From the NCBI GenBank assembly GCA_023052935.1, contig CM041292.1, forward strand, positions 175,868,400 through 175,932,399: DNA of 64,000 bases, read 5' to 3'. Shown here piece after piece: positions 55,495 through 64,000 of this stretch (its first letter is position 1; each line of letters opens with the position of its first letter). Both the position numbers and the translations under genes were made by a program. Below the pieces are notes generated by a model. That model saw only the letters and a program-made list of their open reading frames with translations, searched no databases and was not told where the DNA came from. The stretch is from Piezodorus guildinii. Taxonomy: Eukaryota; Arthropoda; Insecta; Hemiptera; Pentatomidae.

Positions 55495-56160
55495 GAAAGG
55501 TTTATTTTGGCCATTCAGGATAAAGCTACAAACCCGTATAAGTAATATGTGGAGAAAATATTAAGCAACCATGTCGTCTTTGTAAAACGGCTGTAGAGTC
55601 TTTTCAGCATATATCATCTGGGCGACAGAGAAAAAATAACTCATGAAGCATAATAGTCCGACCGAAATAATTTACTAATCGCTGGCATAACTATGCCATA
55701 TTATATTCAGACAAGGTTCCTTATTATCGTTATGAGCCAAAACAGGTACTATCGGATGAACACAGAAGAAAATACTGGGACTGTTCTATCATTACAGACG
55801 ACCTGATCGTAAATAATAAGCGATATCGAAGCATTAAATATTGCTATGTCATCGATATTGCTGTTCCGAATGATAACAATATCGATAAAAAGGTTGCAGG
55901 AAAAATCCGAAAGTATCAAGAACTATGCCAGGAATTTGGGCAACTCTACAGGCTTGAGGAAATATTGGTCCATCCAATTATAGTATAATTCAATGGTCTC
56001 ATTCCAGAAAATATTATTTGCTTCGTTAAGAACCCAAAGCTGCCAAAATGTTCTGGAAGAAGGGTACAAAGAAGTTCTTCTCAGTACAGCCAGCATCGTT
56101 AGAACATTTTTAAATATAGTTTGAAATTGTTGCCTAGCCCTTGACTCAGTCCGGGTAGTT
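55495..56160 (+). pseudogene. R2-type LINE relic (RT tail with restriction-like endonuclease)
   Basis: Frames around 55500-56110 give 'CRLCKTAVESFQHISSG' (a CCHC-like knuckle, 55573-55625), 'ITDDLIVNNKRY', and 'YCYVIDIAVPNDNNIDKKVA'. Next come 'KIRKYQELCQEFGQLYRL', then 'VLLSTASIVRTFLNI' (56073-56115). This order is the C-terminal zinc knuckle plus restriction-like endonuclease of R2/R4-group non-LTR elements (…DIAVP.D.N…K..KY..L…). Several stops and frameshifts make it dead. It is the only restriction-like-endonuclease LINE in the window. Confidence 0.75.
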
Positions 56161-56819
56161 GAAAAAATGAAATAACTAAATAATAATTATAAATTTATAA
56201 TATATCAAAAATCGAGTTAAACTCCTTTCATGCAACTGCTTCTTCAAACTTCAAACAGTCTCGGTGCATAAAGCAGATAAATGATTCTGCTAGAATAGAA
56301 TTTAAGCTATCTATAGGTAGGATACTTCGTCATATTTCGTAAATTGTTTTTGTCCTGCTGGATCGACCATGGACCCAACTGTGCGGCGATGCGGAAAATC
56401 ACATGTGTCAGAAAGGAAAAAAAAAAAAGTCGTTTAGGAATTCTCCCCCCACAGAATCCATCATCATATATTGAGGCTGTACGACCGACTGTGGAGAGTT
56501 AAATTACGCAATTGATGTTCCAAACAAAATTACAGGTTTAGATTCAAACCTTACAATCTCGGAATAATGTTTATAATTTTTATAACGATTTGTAGTTAAC
56601 ATAGCTTTTATTTCTAACCTTTACGAATGGTGTAATCCATTTTCTTGAAGATGGGATATTAAATCATTAAAATATACAATAAATTATATATTATAATTAT
56701 TTCAATCATTTATAGATTTCTATTTATATTTAGAGGGTTAGATTATTATGATTTAAAAAACCTTTAAAAAAAATATTTCCCTTATTAATAATTCATTTTA
56801 AAGATTAAAAACACCTAGA
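56161..56819. other. AT-rich DNA, nothing recognised
   Basis: No coding motif or window-internal repeat was identified between the R2-like relic and the inverted-repeat arm. Confidence 0.4.
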
Positions 56820-56821
56820 TA

Positions 56822-56983
56822 CAAAATTGGATGATAATGAAACTAATTATAATTAAAAATTGGACGTATAATTAATTTAAACATGCTATAAAAATATTAA
56901 ATAAATGATATATATACCGTAACTTTTAAATTATCATAACCGACGCCTTTCATAATGAAGAAATTGTACACATACATCATTAA

Positions 56984-57041
<58 letters not shown>

Positions 57042-58325
57042 TAATATTTTTATAGCATGTTTAAATTAATTATGGATTTCGGACATCCCATTCCACTATA
57101 AAACAGTGTACACGGTGGATGTCACATTGGAGCGCGGAAAGTATTGCACTGGAGCCTTTCTCGACGTGGAACAGGCTTTTGATCGAGTATGGCATCCGGG
57201 TATGCTATACAAGCTCCGTCAATTCCTCTCTCCAGCGTACTTCCTATTAATTCGTTCCTATCTCTCTGATAGAACCTTCAAAGTTAACCATAACCTTTGT
57301 TACTCATCCATATTCACTCAATCAGCCGGTGTACCGCAAGGTAGTATCCTGGGTCCGATCCTTTACACGGTGTATACAGCTGATATTCCCTCCCATCCTA
57401 GCACTATCCTTACTTCCTACGCCGATGACACATGTGTGTTATCTGTGAATAATGATCCTGTTACTGCATCACAAATCCTACAGCACCATCTATCAGCCAT
57501 TGAAGAATGGTGTCAAAACTGGAGAATCAAAATAAATCCTAATAAATCCCATCAAATCACCTTCACTCTACGTCGTAAGCCTATGACTTCCTGCCCCACC
57601 GTATCCTTTAACAATATCCTACTTACTCCTGTTGAACAGATTCGGTACTTAGGACTCCACCTCGACAAACGCCTAACATGGAATCCTCATACTAGACTGA
57701 AACGACAGGAAACTGCTCGTAGATACAGATTACTACAACACTTACTTGACAAACGTTCAAAACTTCCTACTTACTACAAAAAACTCATTTATATCACAAT
57801 TATCAGGCCTATTTGGACCTATGGCATTGAGCTATGGGGGTCTACTAAACCATCGAATTCCTCTCGCATCCAATCCTTGCAGTCCAAAATCCTTCGTAAA
57901 ATCCTCAATGCTCCTTACTTTGTTACTAATAAAATCATCCATAAAGACCTAAATATCCCATTAGTTGAAGACTTGGCCCGTTACAGATATACCTCTTTTC
58001 ATTCCAAACTCCCTGCCCACTCAAACCCGCTTATCCGTGACCTCTCCTCCATATCTATTCCCGACAACCCACCGAGGCGCCTTAAAAGAAGATGGCCAAG
58101 AGACCTTCTAACATAAGACATTGGAGTGCTACCAATGGGTAGTTTCTTCTCAGGACTATCATGTGTACTAATCATATATAAAGCCTATTTACTTGTTGTA
58201 TTTATTTAATACAGTTGTAAATTTCTTTAAATAAATAAATAAAAAAAAATTAATTATACGTCCATTTTTAAATTATAATTAGTTTATATATAGTAATGTA
58301 TATATATCCGATTTTCCAAGCCACC
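56822..58325. mobile_element. Inverted-repeat (foldback) element, right arm split by Jockey-B
   Basis: The left arm, 56822-56920, is the reverse complement of the right arm, 57030-57073 plus 58258-58325. The arms share 'ataattaatttaaacatgct' and flanking sequence over ~85 bp with few mismatches. The centre holds ~75 bp of unrecognised DNA and an (AT)n tract (56991-57033). The left arm is an internal copy of the empty target site for the Jockey-B insertion in the right arm. No transposase is encoded. Confidence 0.8.
57074..58246 (+). pseudogene. 5'-truncated Jockey-B LINE with 336-codon open RT frame
   Basis: It is flanked by aaattaattat at 57063-57073 and 58247-58257 (the A's merge with the tail). 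The frame 57106-58116 contains 'GAFLDVEQAFDRVWH', 'GVPQGSILGPILY', 'YADDTCVLS' (57420-57446), 'YLGLHLDKRLTWNPH', 'PIWTYGIELWGS', and 'PPRRLKRRWPRDLLT'. It has no stop, whereas the full-length copy at 19682 has two. The RT fingers and endonuclease are missing, so it cannot be autonomous. The 3' UTR has 'gtgctaccaatgggtagttt'. The first codons are frame-disrupted: 'gatttcggacatcccattcc' matches the GFRTSHST region in another frame. Confidence 0.92.
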
Positions 58326-59235
58326 CGCACGTTATAAGGTCTCTTTACGCTGATGATACAGCCCTATACACATCATCCTATCGCATCGATACCATAGTTA
58401 ACAGATTGCAGCTAAACTTAAAAAAAAAAATAAATATTGCAATTTGTGGAAATTTAAAATAAATGCAAACAAGTCAGAAGCCATAATCCTTACTAAGCGC
58501 AGACCGAATATAAACCATCATCTTTTATTAAACTCAGTCCACATTAACTGGTCTAAATCAGTTGAATACTTAGGCATAACTTTAGACAAATCGTTAACAT
58601 ATACTGAACATATCAATAGAAAATCTGAAAAAACAAAAAAATGTATTTATAAAATGTTCCCATATTTTAATAAAAAATCCAGTTTAAGCACTCAGAACAA
58701 ACTACTACTATATAAAACAGTCATACGTGCCCAGATCTGTTATGCATCGCCCGTATGGAGCTCGACTTGCAATACCAATTATAAAAAAATAGAAACAATA
58801 CAAAATACATGCATGCGAATCATCAATAACTACCCACGATATACTAAAATTTCAAAAATGCTCTCTGACCTAAATCTTCCAACATTACAACAGTATATCT
58901 ACACAGTAACCAAAAACTATTTTGATAAAACCACAGCTTCTGAAAACCCATTAAAACTAGAAATTGGTAATTACAACAAAACATCACTAAAGCGCTACAC
59001 GCACAAAAGAACCAAACACGTACTTTTAAATTAATATTTTAATTTATATTGTGTAGGTTTTTTCGTGTTACTTTTCCTACTATCTTAAACAAAATATTGT
59101 ATGATAATTAGTAAATTCAAAGGATGATTGAAACTCTGTTATCATGAAAAAAGGTCCACTGAAATCATGAAACCAAACATATTTGTATTGAGTGTACATT
59201 GTTAATATATTATGTAAATAAATAAAGTTTCTTCT
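58310..59235 (+). pseudogene. Jockey-D LINE fragment
   Basis: 'SLYADDTALYTSS' at about 58345-58382 is the RT active-site box. An A-run indel at about 58421-58432 shifts the frame, which then stays open from 58444 to 59034. It carries 'WKFKINANKSEAIILTKRR', 'VEYLGITLDKSLTYTEHI', 'IRAQICYASPVWSSTC', and 'CMRIINNYPRYTKI'. The protein is lysine-rich and clearly different from A, B and C. A ~200 bp 3' UTR ends near 'aataaataaagtttcttctt' at about 59218-59240, with a polyadenylation-type signal but no clear poly(A). The 5' end is truncated in the palm. Confidence 0.85.
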
Positions 59236-59380
59236 TCTTCCATGTTTATAAAAAATAAAATAATATAGCATTATGTTATCATACTGGTTAAAGAATCGGC
59301 GGACTTTTTTCCCATCGCTAAATTTTCCTTACAACATTTAGCCTTACATTCTGAAATTATAAACAGAAAAATATAATTAA

Positions 59381-59430
59381 TCTCGTGGGCGTAACATATG
59401 AATTTCATTTACGCCTTTCCATAATCAATT
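59381..59430 (+). mobile_element. H-family terminal fragment, decayed
   Basis: 'tctcgtgggcgtaacatatg' followed by 'aatttcatttacgcc' is a degraded H terminus in plus orientation; only ~50 bp are recognisable. Confidence 0.5.
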
Positions 59431-59560
59431 TTAATATTTTAAAATAAAATTGAAATTGGAAAAGAAGAAAAAATATATACTTCTTCAGTTCCAAATGAAT
59501 CATTGACTTTAGATTAAATAAAACAAAAATATAAATTTTAACCTACGAAAAATTCACCCC

Positions 59561-59859
59561 GCGGTTTAGTGGCAAGCATAACAGCCTTTTTTGCGAAATA
59601 TGGAGGATTAGGACCCGACAGATGGGCACAGGACTTTTTAAAGAGAGTACAAAATTCTTAGTAATCCCTTTGCAGGGGACGTAAAATAGTGTTCCCGACC
59701 CTGAGCGATTTAAGGCACTCGTTAAAGATTCCAATTGCAATTAAACTTTGATATGCAAAATTAAGGACTCCCACTGTAGCATCATCCAATTAGACAAAAT
59801 AGCATAAAGTGAGGTTAAAATATACAATAAAATATTATAATATAAACAAACAAACAAAC
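59561..59859 (+). repeat. SINE (S2 family), sense copy
   Basis: The tRNA-like head 'cggtttagtggcaagcataa' (A box) lies at 59562-59581. The B-box region is poor ('taggacccgaca'). The body contains the S2 blocks in sense order and ends with an (AAAC)n tail at 59842-59859. It is the only sense S2 copy in the window. The antisense frame 59543-59740 is a shadow. Confidence 0.8.
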
Positions 59860-59899
59860 TTTAATATATTCAGTTTATATCACACGTCTCTATTGTGTT

Positions 59900-60330
59900 T
59901 GAAGATTTTAAAATTTAATGGTCCTTTATATAGTGTAGGTTTCATTCTGATTGAGTAATTTTGAAAGAGCTTAAATTTCAATGTTTTAATGTTCGTCCTC
60001 TAAATTATCTTTACTTTTGTAAATTCCAAAAAATTAACTATATCATTTTATTATCACTCATAAAAAAACAGATAAATATACAATATGAAAGAATGTGATG
60101 AACAACTAAATGAGAAAAGATCAAACGTATTTTTTTAATGTAAATTTTCTTTATCCATAGTAATATAGATGTATAATATACTATCGAAAACCTAAAGATT
60201 AAAACAAAAATGTTATCATATATATAATTACAATAGTTATAATATTATAGTTAGTTATAGTTATAATATTATAGTTATAATATTATAGTTATATTATATA
60301 TAATTACAATAGGAGAAGGTAAAGCAAAGT
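59900..60330 (-). mobile_element. H-family internal part, diverged
   Basis: 'tagtgtaggtttcattctgatt' through 'gtataatatactatcgaaaac' and 'ctaaagatt' are the middle H blocks, antisense. A tandem of 'agttataatattat' units (60233-60295) has expanded inside the copy. Neither terminus is present. Confidence 0.75.
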
Positions 60331-60579
60331 GACGAATATGATCAAATTTTCTTAATTGTATATTATAGACCTATATAATGTATTAATCATACATATCACC
60401 GAATACGAAAAGTAAACCTCAATAAATATTTCTGATGTTTCTTTTTCGGTTTATAATCAAATACTTTCATATTTAATTTCTTTATATACAATATATTGCC
60501 CAACTTCATAGGGTTGCTTTACACAGCTCACTCATTTTTCCTTGTTGGTCAATTTCTAATGTAACAGATCTTAATTTAC

Positions 60580-60581
<2 letters not shown>

Positions 60582-60625
<44 letters not shown>
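60582..60625. repeat. Long poly(A) tract (44 bp)
   Basis: An uninterrupted A-run. It may be a retroposon tail, but no family sequence is recognised immediately left. Confidence 0.9.
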
Positions 60626-60627
<2 letters not shown>

Positions 60628-60732
60628 TCTACTCTTAAGCATAAATAATAATAAACAAAATTAAAAGTATTATATTTTTTATACTAAAAGATGTTTCTAA
60701 CAAAAACTCAATATACAAAAAGATGGTTAGAG

Positions 60733-60784
60733 ATGTGTTTTGTTTGTTTATTTGTTTATCGTCACTTTATGCTGCCGCACCAGA
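60733..60784 (-). repeat. S2 tail fused to an H terminus
   Basis: 'ttgtttgtttatttgtttatcgtcactttatgctg' is the S2 tail end (60735-60772), joined directly to 'gccgcaccaga' (60774-60784), the last bases of an antisense H copy. It is a junction of two element ends with everything between deleted. Confidence 0.6.
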
Positions 60785-60796
60785 TTTTGTATATAT

Positions 60797-60811
60797 TATG
60801 ATATATATATA

Positions 60812-60900
<89 letters not shown>
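60797..60900. repeat. (AT)n microsatellite, ~100 bp
   Basis: Nearly pure AT dinucleotides. The overlapping plus-strand frames rich in Ile-Tyr are products of the repeat, not genes. The RTE 5' region begins ~35 bp to the right. Confidence 0.95.
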
Positions 60901-60903
<3 letters not shown>

Positions 60904-60934
60904 TTCAGAATATTTTTGTTTTAATATAACACAC

Positions 60935-61146
60935 CTCGCGCGGATCTCATTACCGCGTATGGGGAGCGTCCCACGGGTGGCGGATGTGGGGATGGTCGGT
61001 GGAATTTCCTCGGAAGCTCCTCCCGGCTAAGTCCGATGGACTCGCTGACCAACAATGAGAGCGGCCCTCCAGGCTTGCTGGAGGGTGTGACGTAGGTTCG
61101 AACGCCCTACTCACATATTTTAGTTCACAAAATACCACAAACAGTC
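60935..61146 (+). promoter_or_regulatory. GC-rich 5' UTR of the RTE element
   Basis: This 210 bp stretch is far richer in G, C and CpG than the surrounding DNA and directly precedes the long RTE frame. RTE elements carry their promoter downstream of the transcription start, within the 5' UTR, so this is its likely location. A perfect 8-9 bp hairpin, ctccaggcttgctggag (61068-61084), lies within it. The left limit is inferred from the change in composition after the (AT)n tract. Confidence 0.6.
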
Positions 61147-64000
61147 ATGGATTCCTCTGAGGTAAAACGCCCATTATCCGGAAGTAAACTAGTCCCCCGT
61201 TCGGGTCTCCGGGTGGGGACTGCTTCAGAGGAATCTAGGCGCAAGATGAAAAGTAGAGATCTAACAATAGGGACGTGGAACGTTAGAAGTTTAAATACGG
61301 CAGGTGGGTTAAAGTCGGTCGCGAATGAAGTTAAGGGGTACCATTTAGATATCGTTGCATTACAAGAGGTTCGCTGGCCAGGGGAGGGTTCGTTAACAGA
61401 AGGAAAGTACACTATTTGGTACGGGGGGAGCGTTAATTATTGTTTAGGTACCGGGTTTCTGATTAGGAATAGATTTCTTTCCGCATTACGGGATGTACAG
61501 TTCTTTAGTGAAAGAATATCGGTTGCTATATTTCAGGGTCGTTGGTCTAAAATCGCGTTTATAAACATTCATTCTCCCACCGAAGATAGTGATGATGAAG
61601 TAAAATGCGAATTTCATGATAAACTAGAGTCGGTTTACGATAAGTTACCGCGAAATTACATTAAAATAATACTAGGTGACGCGAACGCAAAGGTTGGAAG
61701 GGAAGAAGTATATCGTCCTACAATCGGTAAAGAAAGTTTGCACGAATATAGTAATGATAATGGGACCCGACTAATAAACTTTGCCATTTCGAAAAACCTA
61801 ATAATCAAAAGTACTACATTTAAACATAAGGACATTCATAAGTATACGTGGACATCGCCGGATGGACAAACTCGGAATCAAATAGATCATGTTTTAGTAC
61901 AAAACGGATGGCAAAGTAGCATAATTAACGTGAGATCGTATCGTGGTGCAGAATGCGGTTCTGATCATGAATTAGTAATCGCGAAACTTCGACAAAAACT
62001 AAATACAAAAAAGAGAACACCGAACTATATTCATCCCGAGAATTTTGATGTTGTTAAATTGAACAACCCCGAAATTAGAAAACAATTCGCGATAGAAGTA
62101 AAAAATAGGTTCGATGCTTTGGAATCTTCAGACGAGGAACACGAAGATGTAAACAAATTATGGGAAGGGATCAGGGATAATATTAAAGAGGTCGGTAACT
62201 TATGTCTTGGGAAAATCGAAAATAAAAAGAACAAACCTTGGTTCGACAGGGATTGTCAAAATATGTGTGAAAAAAGAAAAACCGCTAAACTGAATTCCTT
62301 AAATAATCCAAGCGATAATAATGTGGCTTACTTTCGGTTAGTAAAAAACGAAACTTCAAAATTCTTAAAAAATAAGAAAAGAGAGTATCTTAAAGGCAAA
62401 ATAATAGAAATAGAAAAACACAGAAGCGAAAATAACGTAAGAGAGATGTACAAAGGTATAAACAAATCGCGTAAAAGATTTGAACCTCTATTGAATGGGG
62501 TTAAAGATGCGAATAACAACATAATTGCGGATCCGACTGAGATATTAAATAAATTTAAACAACACTTTGACGGCATTCTAAATACGGAAAATAATAATCA
62601 ATCTCCTCCCTCTGAATACCAGAGCGCTGAACCATGGGTAGACGAACCGAGTAAAGAGGAAGTTGAAATGGCGATAGGAAAATTAAAACGGTATAAAGCT
62701 GCAGGAAATGATAATATCACGAGTGAATTAATCAAAGCGTGTGGAGAAGCGGGCGTTTCCAAATTACATGTTTTAGTTAAAAAGATCTGGGAAAATGAAA
62801 AAATGCCCGAAGAATGGAAAGAATCAATTCTTATTCCGATTCACAAAAAAGGACCGAGGACGGATTGTAACAACTATCGTGGGATCTCTCTTCTCCCAGT
62901 ATGCTATAAAATATTCTCGTCAATACTAACTAGCCGAATCACGGAATACGCTGAGGAAATTATCGGAGACTACCAATGTGGTTTTAGGCGGAATCGCTCG
63001 ACTATTGATCAAATATTTTCCTTACGTCAAATATTAGAGAAGAAGCTGGAATACAACGGTGTAGTCCATCAACTTTATATAGACTTTAAAAAGGCTTATG
63101 ATTCAATAGACCGTCAGAAGCTTTATAACATCATGATTGAACAGGGGATACCTAAAAAGTTAGTAAACCTAGTAGAGATGTGTTTGTCGGAAACATTTCA
63201 TAAAGTTAGAATCGGTCATAATTACTCCGAGAGATTTGAGGTGCGATCGGGTTTGAAACAGGGTGACTCCCTTTCACCTATTTTGTTTAATATAGCCTTA
63301 GAATATGTTATAGAAAAGGTAATGTGTACCGAGAAAGGCTTAAATATGGGTGACAAGATTCCGGTTTTGGGGTATGCCGATGATTTGGTACTGCTAGGTG
63401 AAGACACGGAAACTATACAACTAAATACAAGTGTGTTAATAAAAACCGGTAAAGAGATAGGTCTCGAATTAAATACCGATAAGACGAAATATATGATTAG
63501 TTGTAGAAATGGTAGCGATCTTGACGATATTAAGATTTCAGGTCATACTTTTGAACACGTAGAGAAATTCAAGTATTTAGGGTCAATGATAACAAGAAAA
63601 AATGAAATCCAGGAAGAAATAAAGTCCCGGTTAAAGGTGGGAAATGCGTGTTATTATTCAGTTGCTAAATTACTTAGCTCGCGGCTTCTGTCTAAAAACT
63701 TAAAGGTTAGAATTTATAAAACTATTATTCTTCCAACGGTTCTTTACGGATGCGAAACGTGGGCGCTTACTTTGAAGGATGAACAACGGCTTAAGGTTTT
63801 CGAGAATAAGGTACTGCGTAAAATATTTGGTCCGAAGAGAGATGAGACCACTGGGGAGTTTAGAAGGTTGCACAACGCGGAATTGCGGAGTTTGTACCCT
63901 GTGAATATAATTGAGTTGATAGCATCGCGGAGACTCAAATGGGCGCGTAAAGTTGTTGGGCTTAGTGAGGAACGGATTCCGAGAAAGTTGGTATTCGCTG
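61147..64000 (+). CDS. RTE-type LINE endonuclease/reverse transcriptase, intact frame running off the window
   Basis: I find no stop codon from the ATG at 61147 to the window edge (951 codons). An in-frame TAG lies upstream at about 61093, and this is the first Met after it. The N-terminal APE-type endonuclease keeps its catalytic motifs: 'TWNVRSL', 'ALQEVRW' (Glu74), 'LGDANAKVG' (Asp178, Asn180), and 'SDHELV' (Ser272-Asp273-His274). A lysine-rich linker (~290-500) leads to the RT: 'NNYRGISLLPVCYKIFSSIL', 'YIDFKKAYDSID', 'GLKQGDSLSPILFN', YADD at 63373-63384 (residues 743-746), and 'FKYLGSMIT'. The C-terminal part has 'YGCETWAL', 'FENKVLRKIFGPKRDE', and 'RLKWARKVVGL'. All catalytic residues are present and the frame is CpG-rich, as expected of a young copy. 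The 3' end lies beyond the window, so completeness is unproven. A decayed relative lies at 47730-48700. Confidence 0.93.
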   Translation, partial: MDSSEVKRPLSGSKLVPRSGLRVGTASEESRRKMKSRDLTIGTWNVRSLNTAGGLKSVANEVKGYHLDIVALQEVRWPGEGSLTEGKYTIWYGGSVNYCLGTGFLIRNRFLSALRDVQFFSERISVAIFQGRWSKIAFINIHSPTEDSDDEVKCEFHDKLESVYDKLPRNYIKIILGDANAKVGREEVYRPTIGKESLHEYSNDNGTRLINFAISKNLIIKSTTFKHKDIHKYTWTSPDGQTRNQIDHVLVQNGWQSSIINVRSYRGAECGSDHELVIAKLRQKLNTKKRTPNYIHPENFDVVKLNNPEIRKQFAIEVKNRFDALESSDEEHEDVNKLWEGIRDNIKEVGNLCLGKIENKKNKPWFDRDCQNMCEKRKTAKLNSLNNPSDNNVAYFRLVKNETSKFLKNKKREYLKGKIIEIEKHRSENNVREMYKGINKSRKRFEPLLNGVKDANNNIIADPTEILNKFKQHFDGILNTENNNQSPPSEYQSAEPWVDEPSKEEVEMAIGKLKRYKAAGNDNITSELIKACGEAGVSKLHVLVKKIWENEKMPEEWKESILIPIHKKGPRTDCNNYRGISLLPVCYKIFSSILTSRITEYAEEIIGDYQCGFRRNRSTIDQIFSLRQILEKKLEYNGVVHQLYIDFKKAYDSIDRQKLYNIMIEQGIPKKLVNLVEMCLSETFHKVRIGHNYSERFEVRSGLKQGDSLSPILFNIALEYVIEKVMCTEKGLNMGDKIPVLGYADDLVLLGEDTETIQLNTSVLIKTGKEIGLELNTDKTKYMISCRNGSDLDDIKISGHTFEHVEKFKYLGSMITRKNEIQEEIKSRLKVGNACYYSVAKLLSSRLLSKNLKVRIYKTIILPTVLYGCETWALTLKDEQRLKVFENKVLRKIFGPKRDETTGEFRRLHNAELRSLYPVNIIELIASRRLKWARKVVGLSEERIPRKLVFA

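Noticed and set aside
60723..61030. Open frames rich in Ile-Tyr repeats on the plus strand
   Set aside because: They are translations of an (AT)n microsatellite joined to the RTE 5' UTR, not proteins.
61125..61412. Antisense frames across 61125-63938
   Set aside because: All are shadows of the long plus-strand RTE frame.
1..64000. CRISPR array, prophage, operon or other prokaryotic system
   Set aside because: The window has eukaryotic repeat content (LINEs, SINEs, mariner, poly(A) tails) and no dense coding; the repeats are dispersed, not regularly spaced.

Overview
This is eukaryotic, AT-rich DNA, most likely from an insect or another arthropod. The evidence is the dense mix of Jockey-type, RTE-type and R2-type LINEs, a dead mariner, tRNA-derived SINEs and many copies of one Helentron-like repeat. 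No host protein-coding gene, genuine tRNA or rRNA gene, CRISPR array or operon could be recognised. Nearly every long reading frame belongs to a transposable element. I cannot name the species from sequence alone. LAYOUT: 1-9 kb holds decaying copies of an ~870 bp repeat (called the H family here), SINEs, and a truncated Jockey inside a composite insert bounded by a 12 bp direct repeat. 9-19.7 kb is mostly AT-rich relic DNA with SINEs, short retroposon 3' ends and a CR1-like LINE tail. 19.68-24.67 kb is a full-length Jockey-B element (ORF1 with zinc knuckles, endonuclease, reverse transcriptase) broken by frameshifts and two in-frame stops. 25-30.4 kb has H copies (one complete), SINEs, a 5'-truncated RTE with an open RT frame, and a 391 bp inverted-repeat element. 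30.9-35.4 kb is a full-length Jockey-A element with an 18 bp target-site duplication. 35.5-47.7 kb has two antisense Jockey 3' ends, a dead RTE, a 147 bp TIR element nested in an H copy, an RNase H-bearing LINE relic, a deleted mariner and two H copies head to tail. 47.7-56.2 kb shows a Jockey nested in an RTE relic, a short retroposon nested in an H copy, an inverted H arrangement, a Jockey-C relic, an antisense RT fragment and an R2-like relic. 56.8-59.2 kb has a Jockey-B copy inserted in one arm of a long inverted repeat, then another LINE. From 60.9 kb to the right edge lies an uninterrupted RTE-type endonuclease/RT frame of at least 951 codons, the most intact gene here, which runs off the window. 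HOW IT WORKS TOGETHER: LINEs supply APE-type endonuclease and reverse transcriptase. SINEs and short retroposons presumably borrow that machinery. The H family has the structure of a non-autonomous Helentron (rolling-circle) element whose autonomous partner is not in the window. Nested insertions with target-site duplications give a relative chronology: H copies are mostly the oldest layer, and LINEs, SINEs and a TIR element landed in them.
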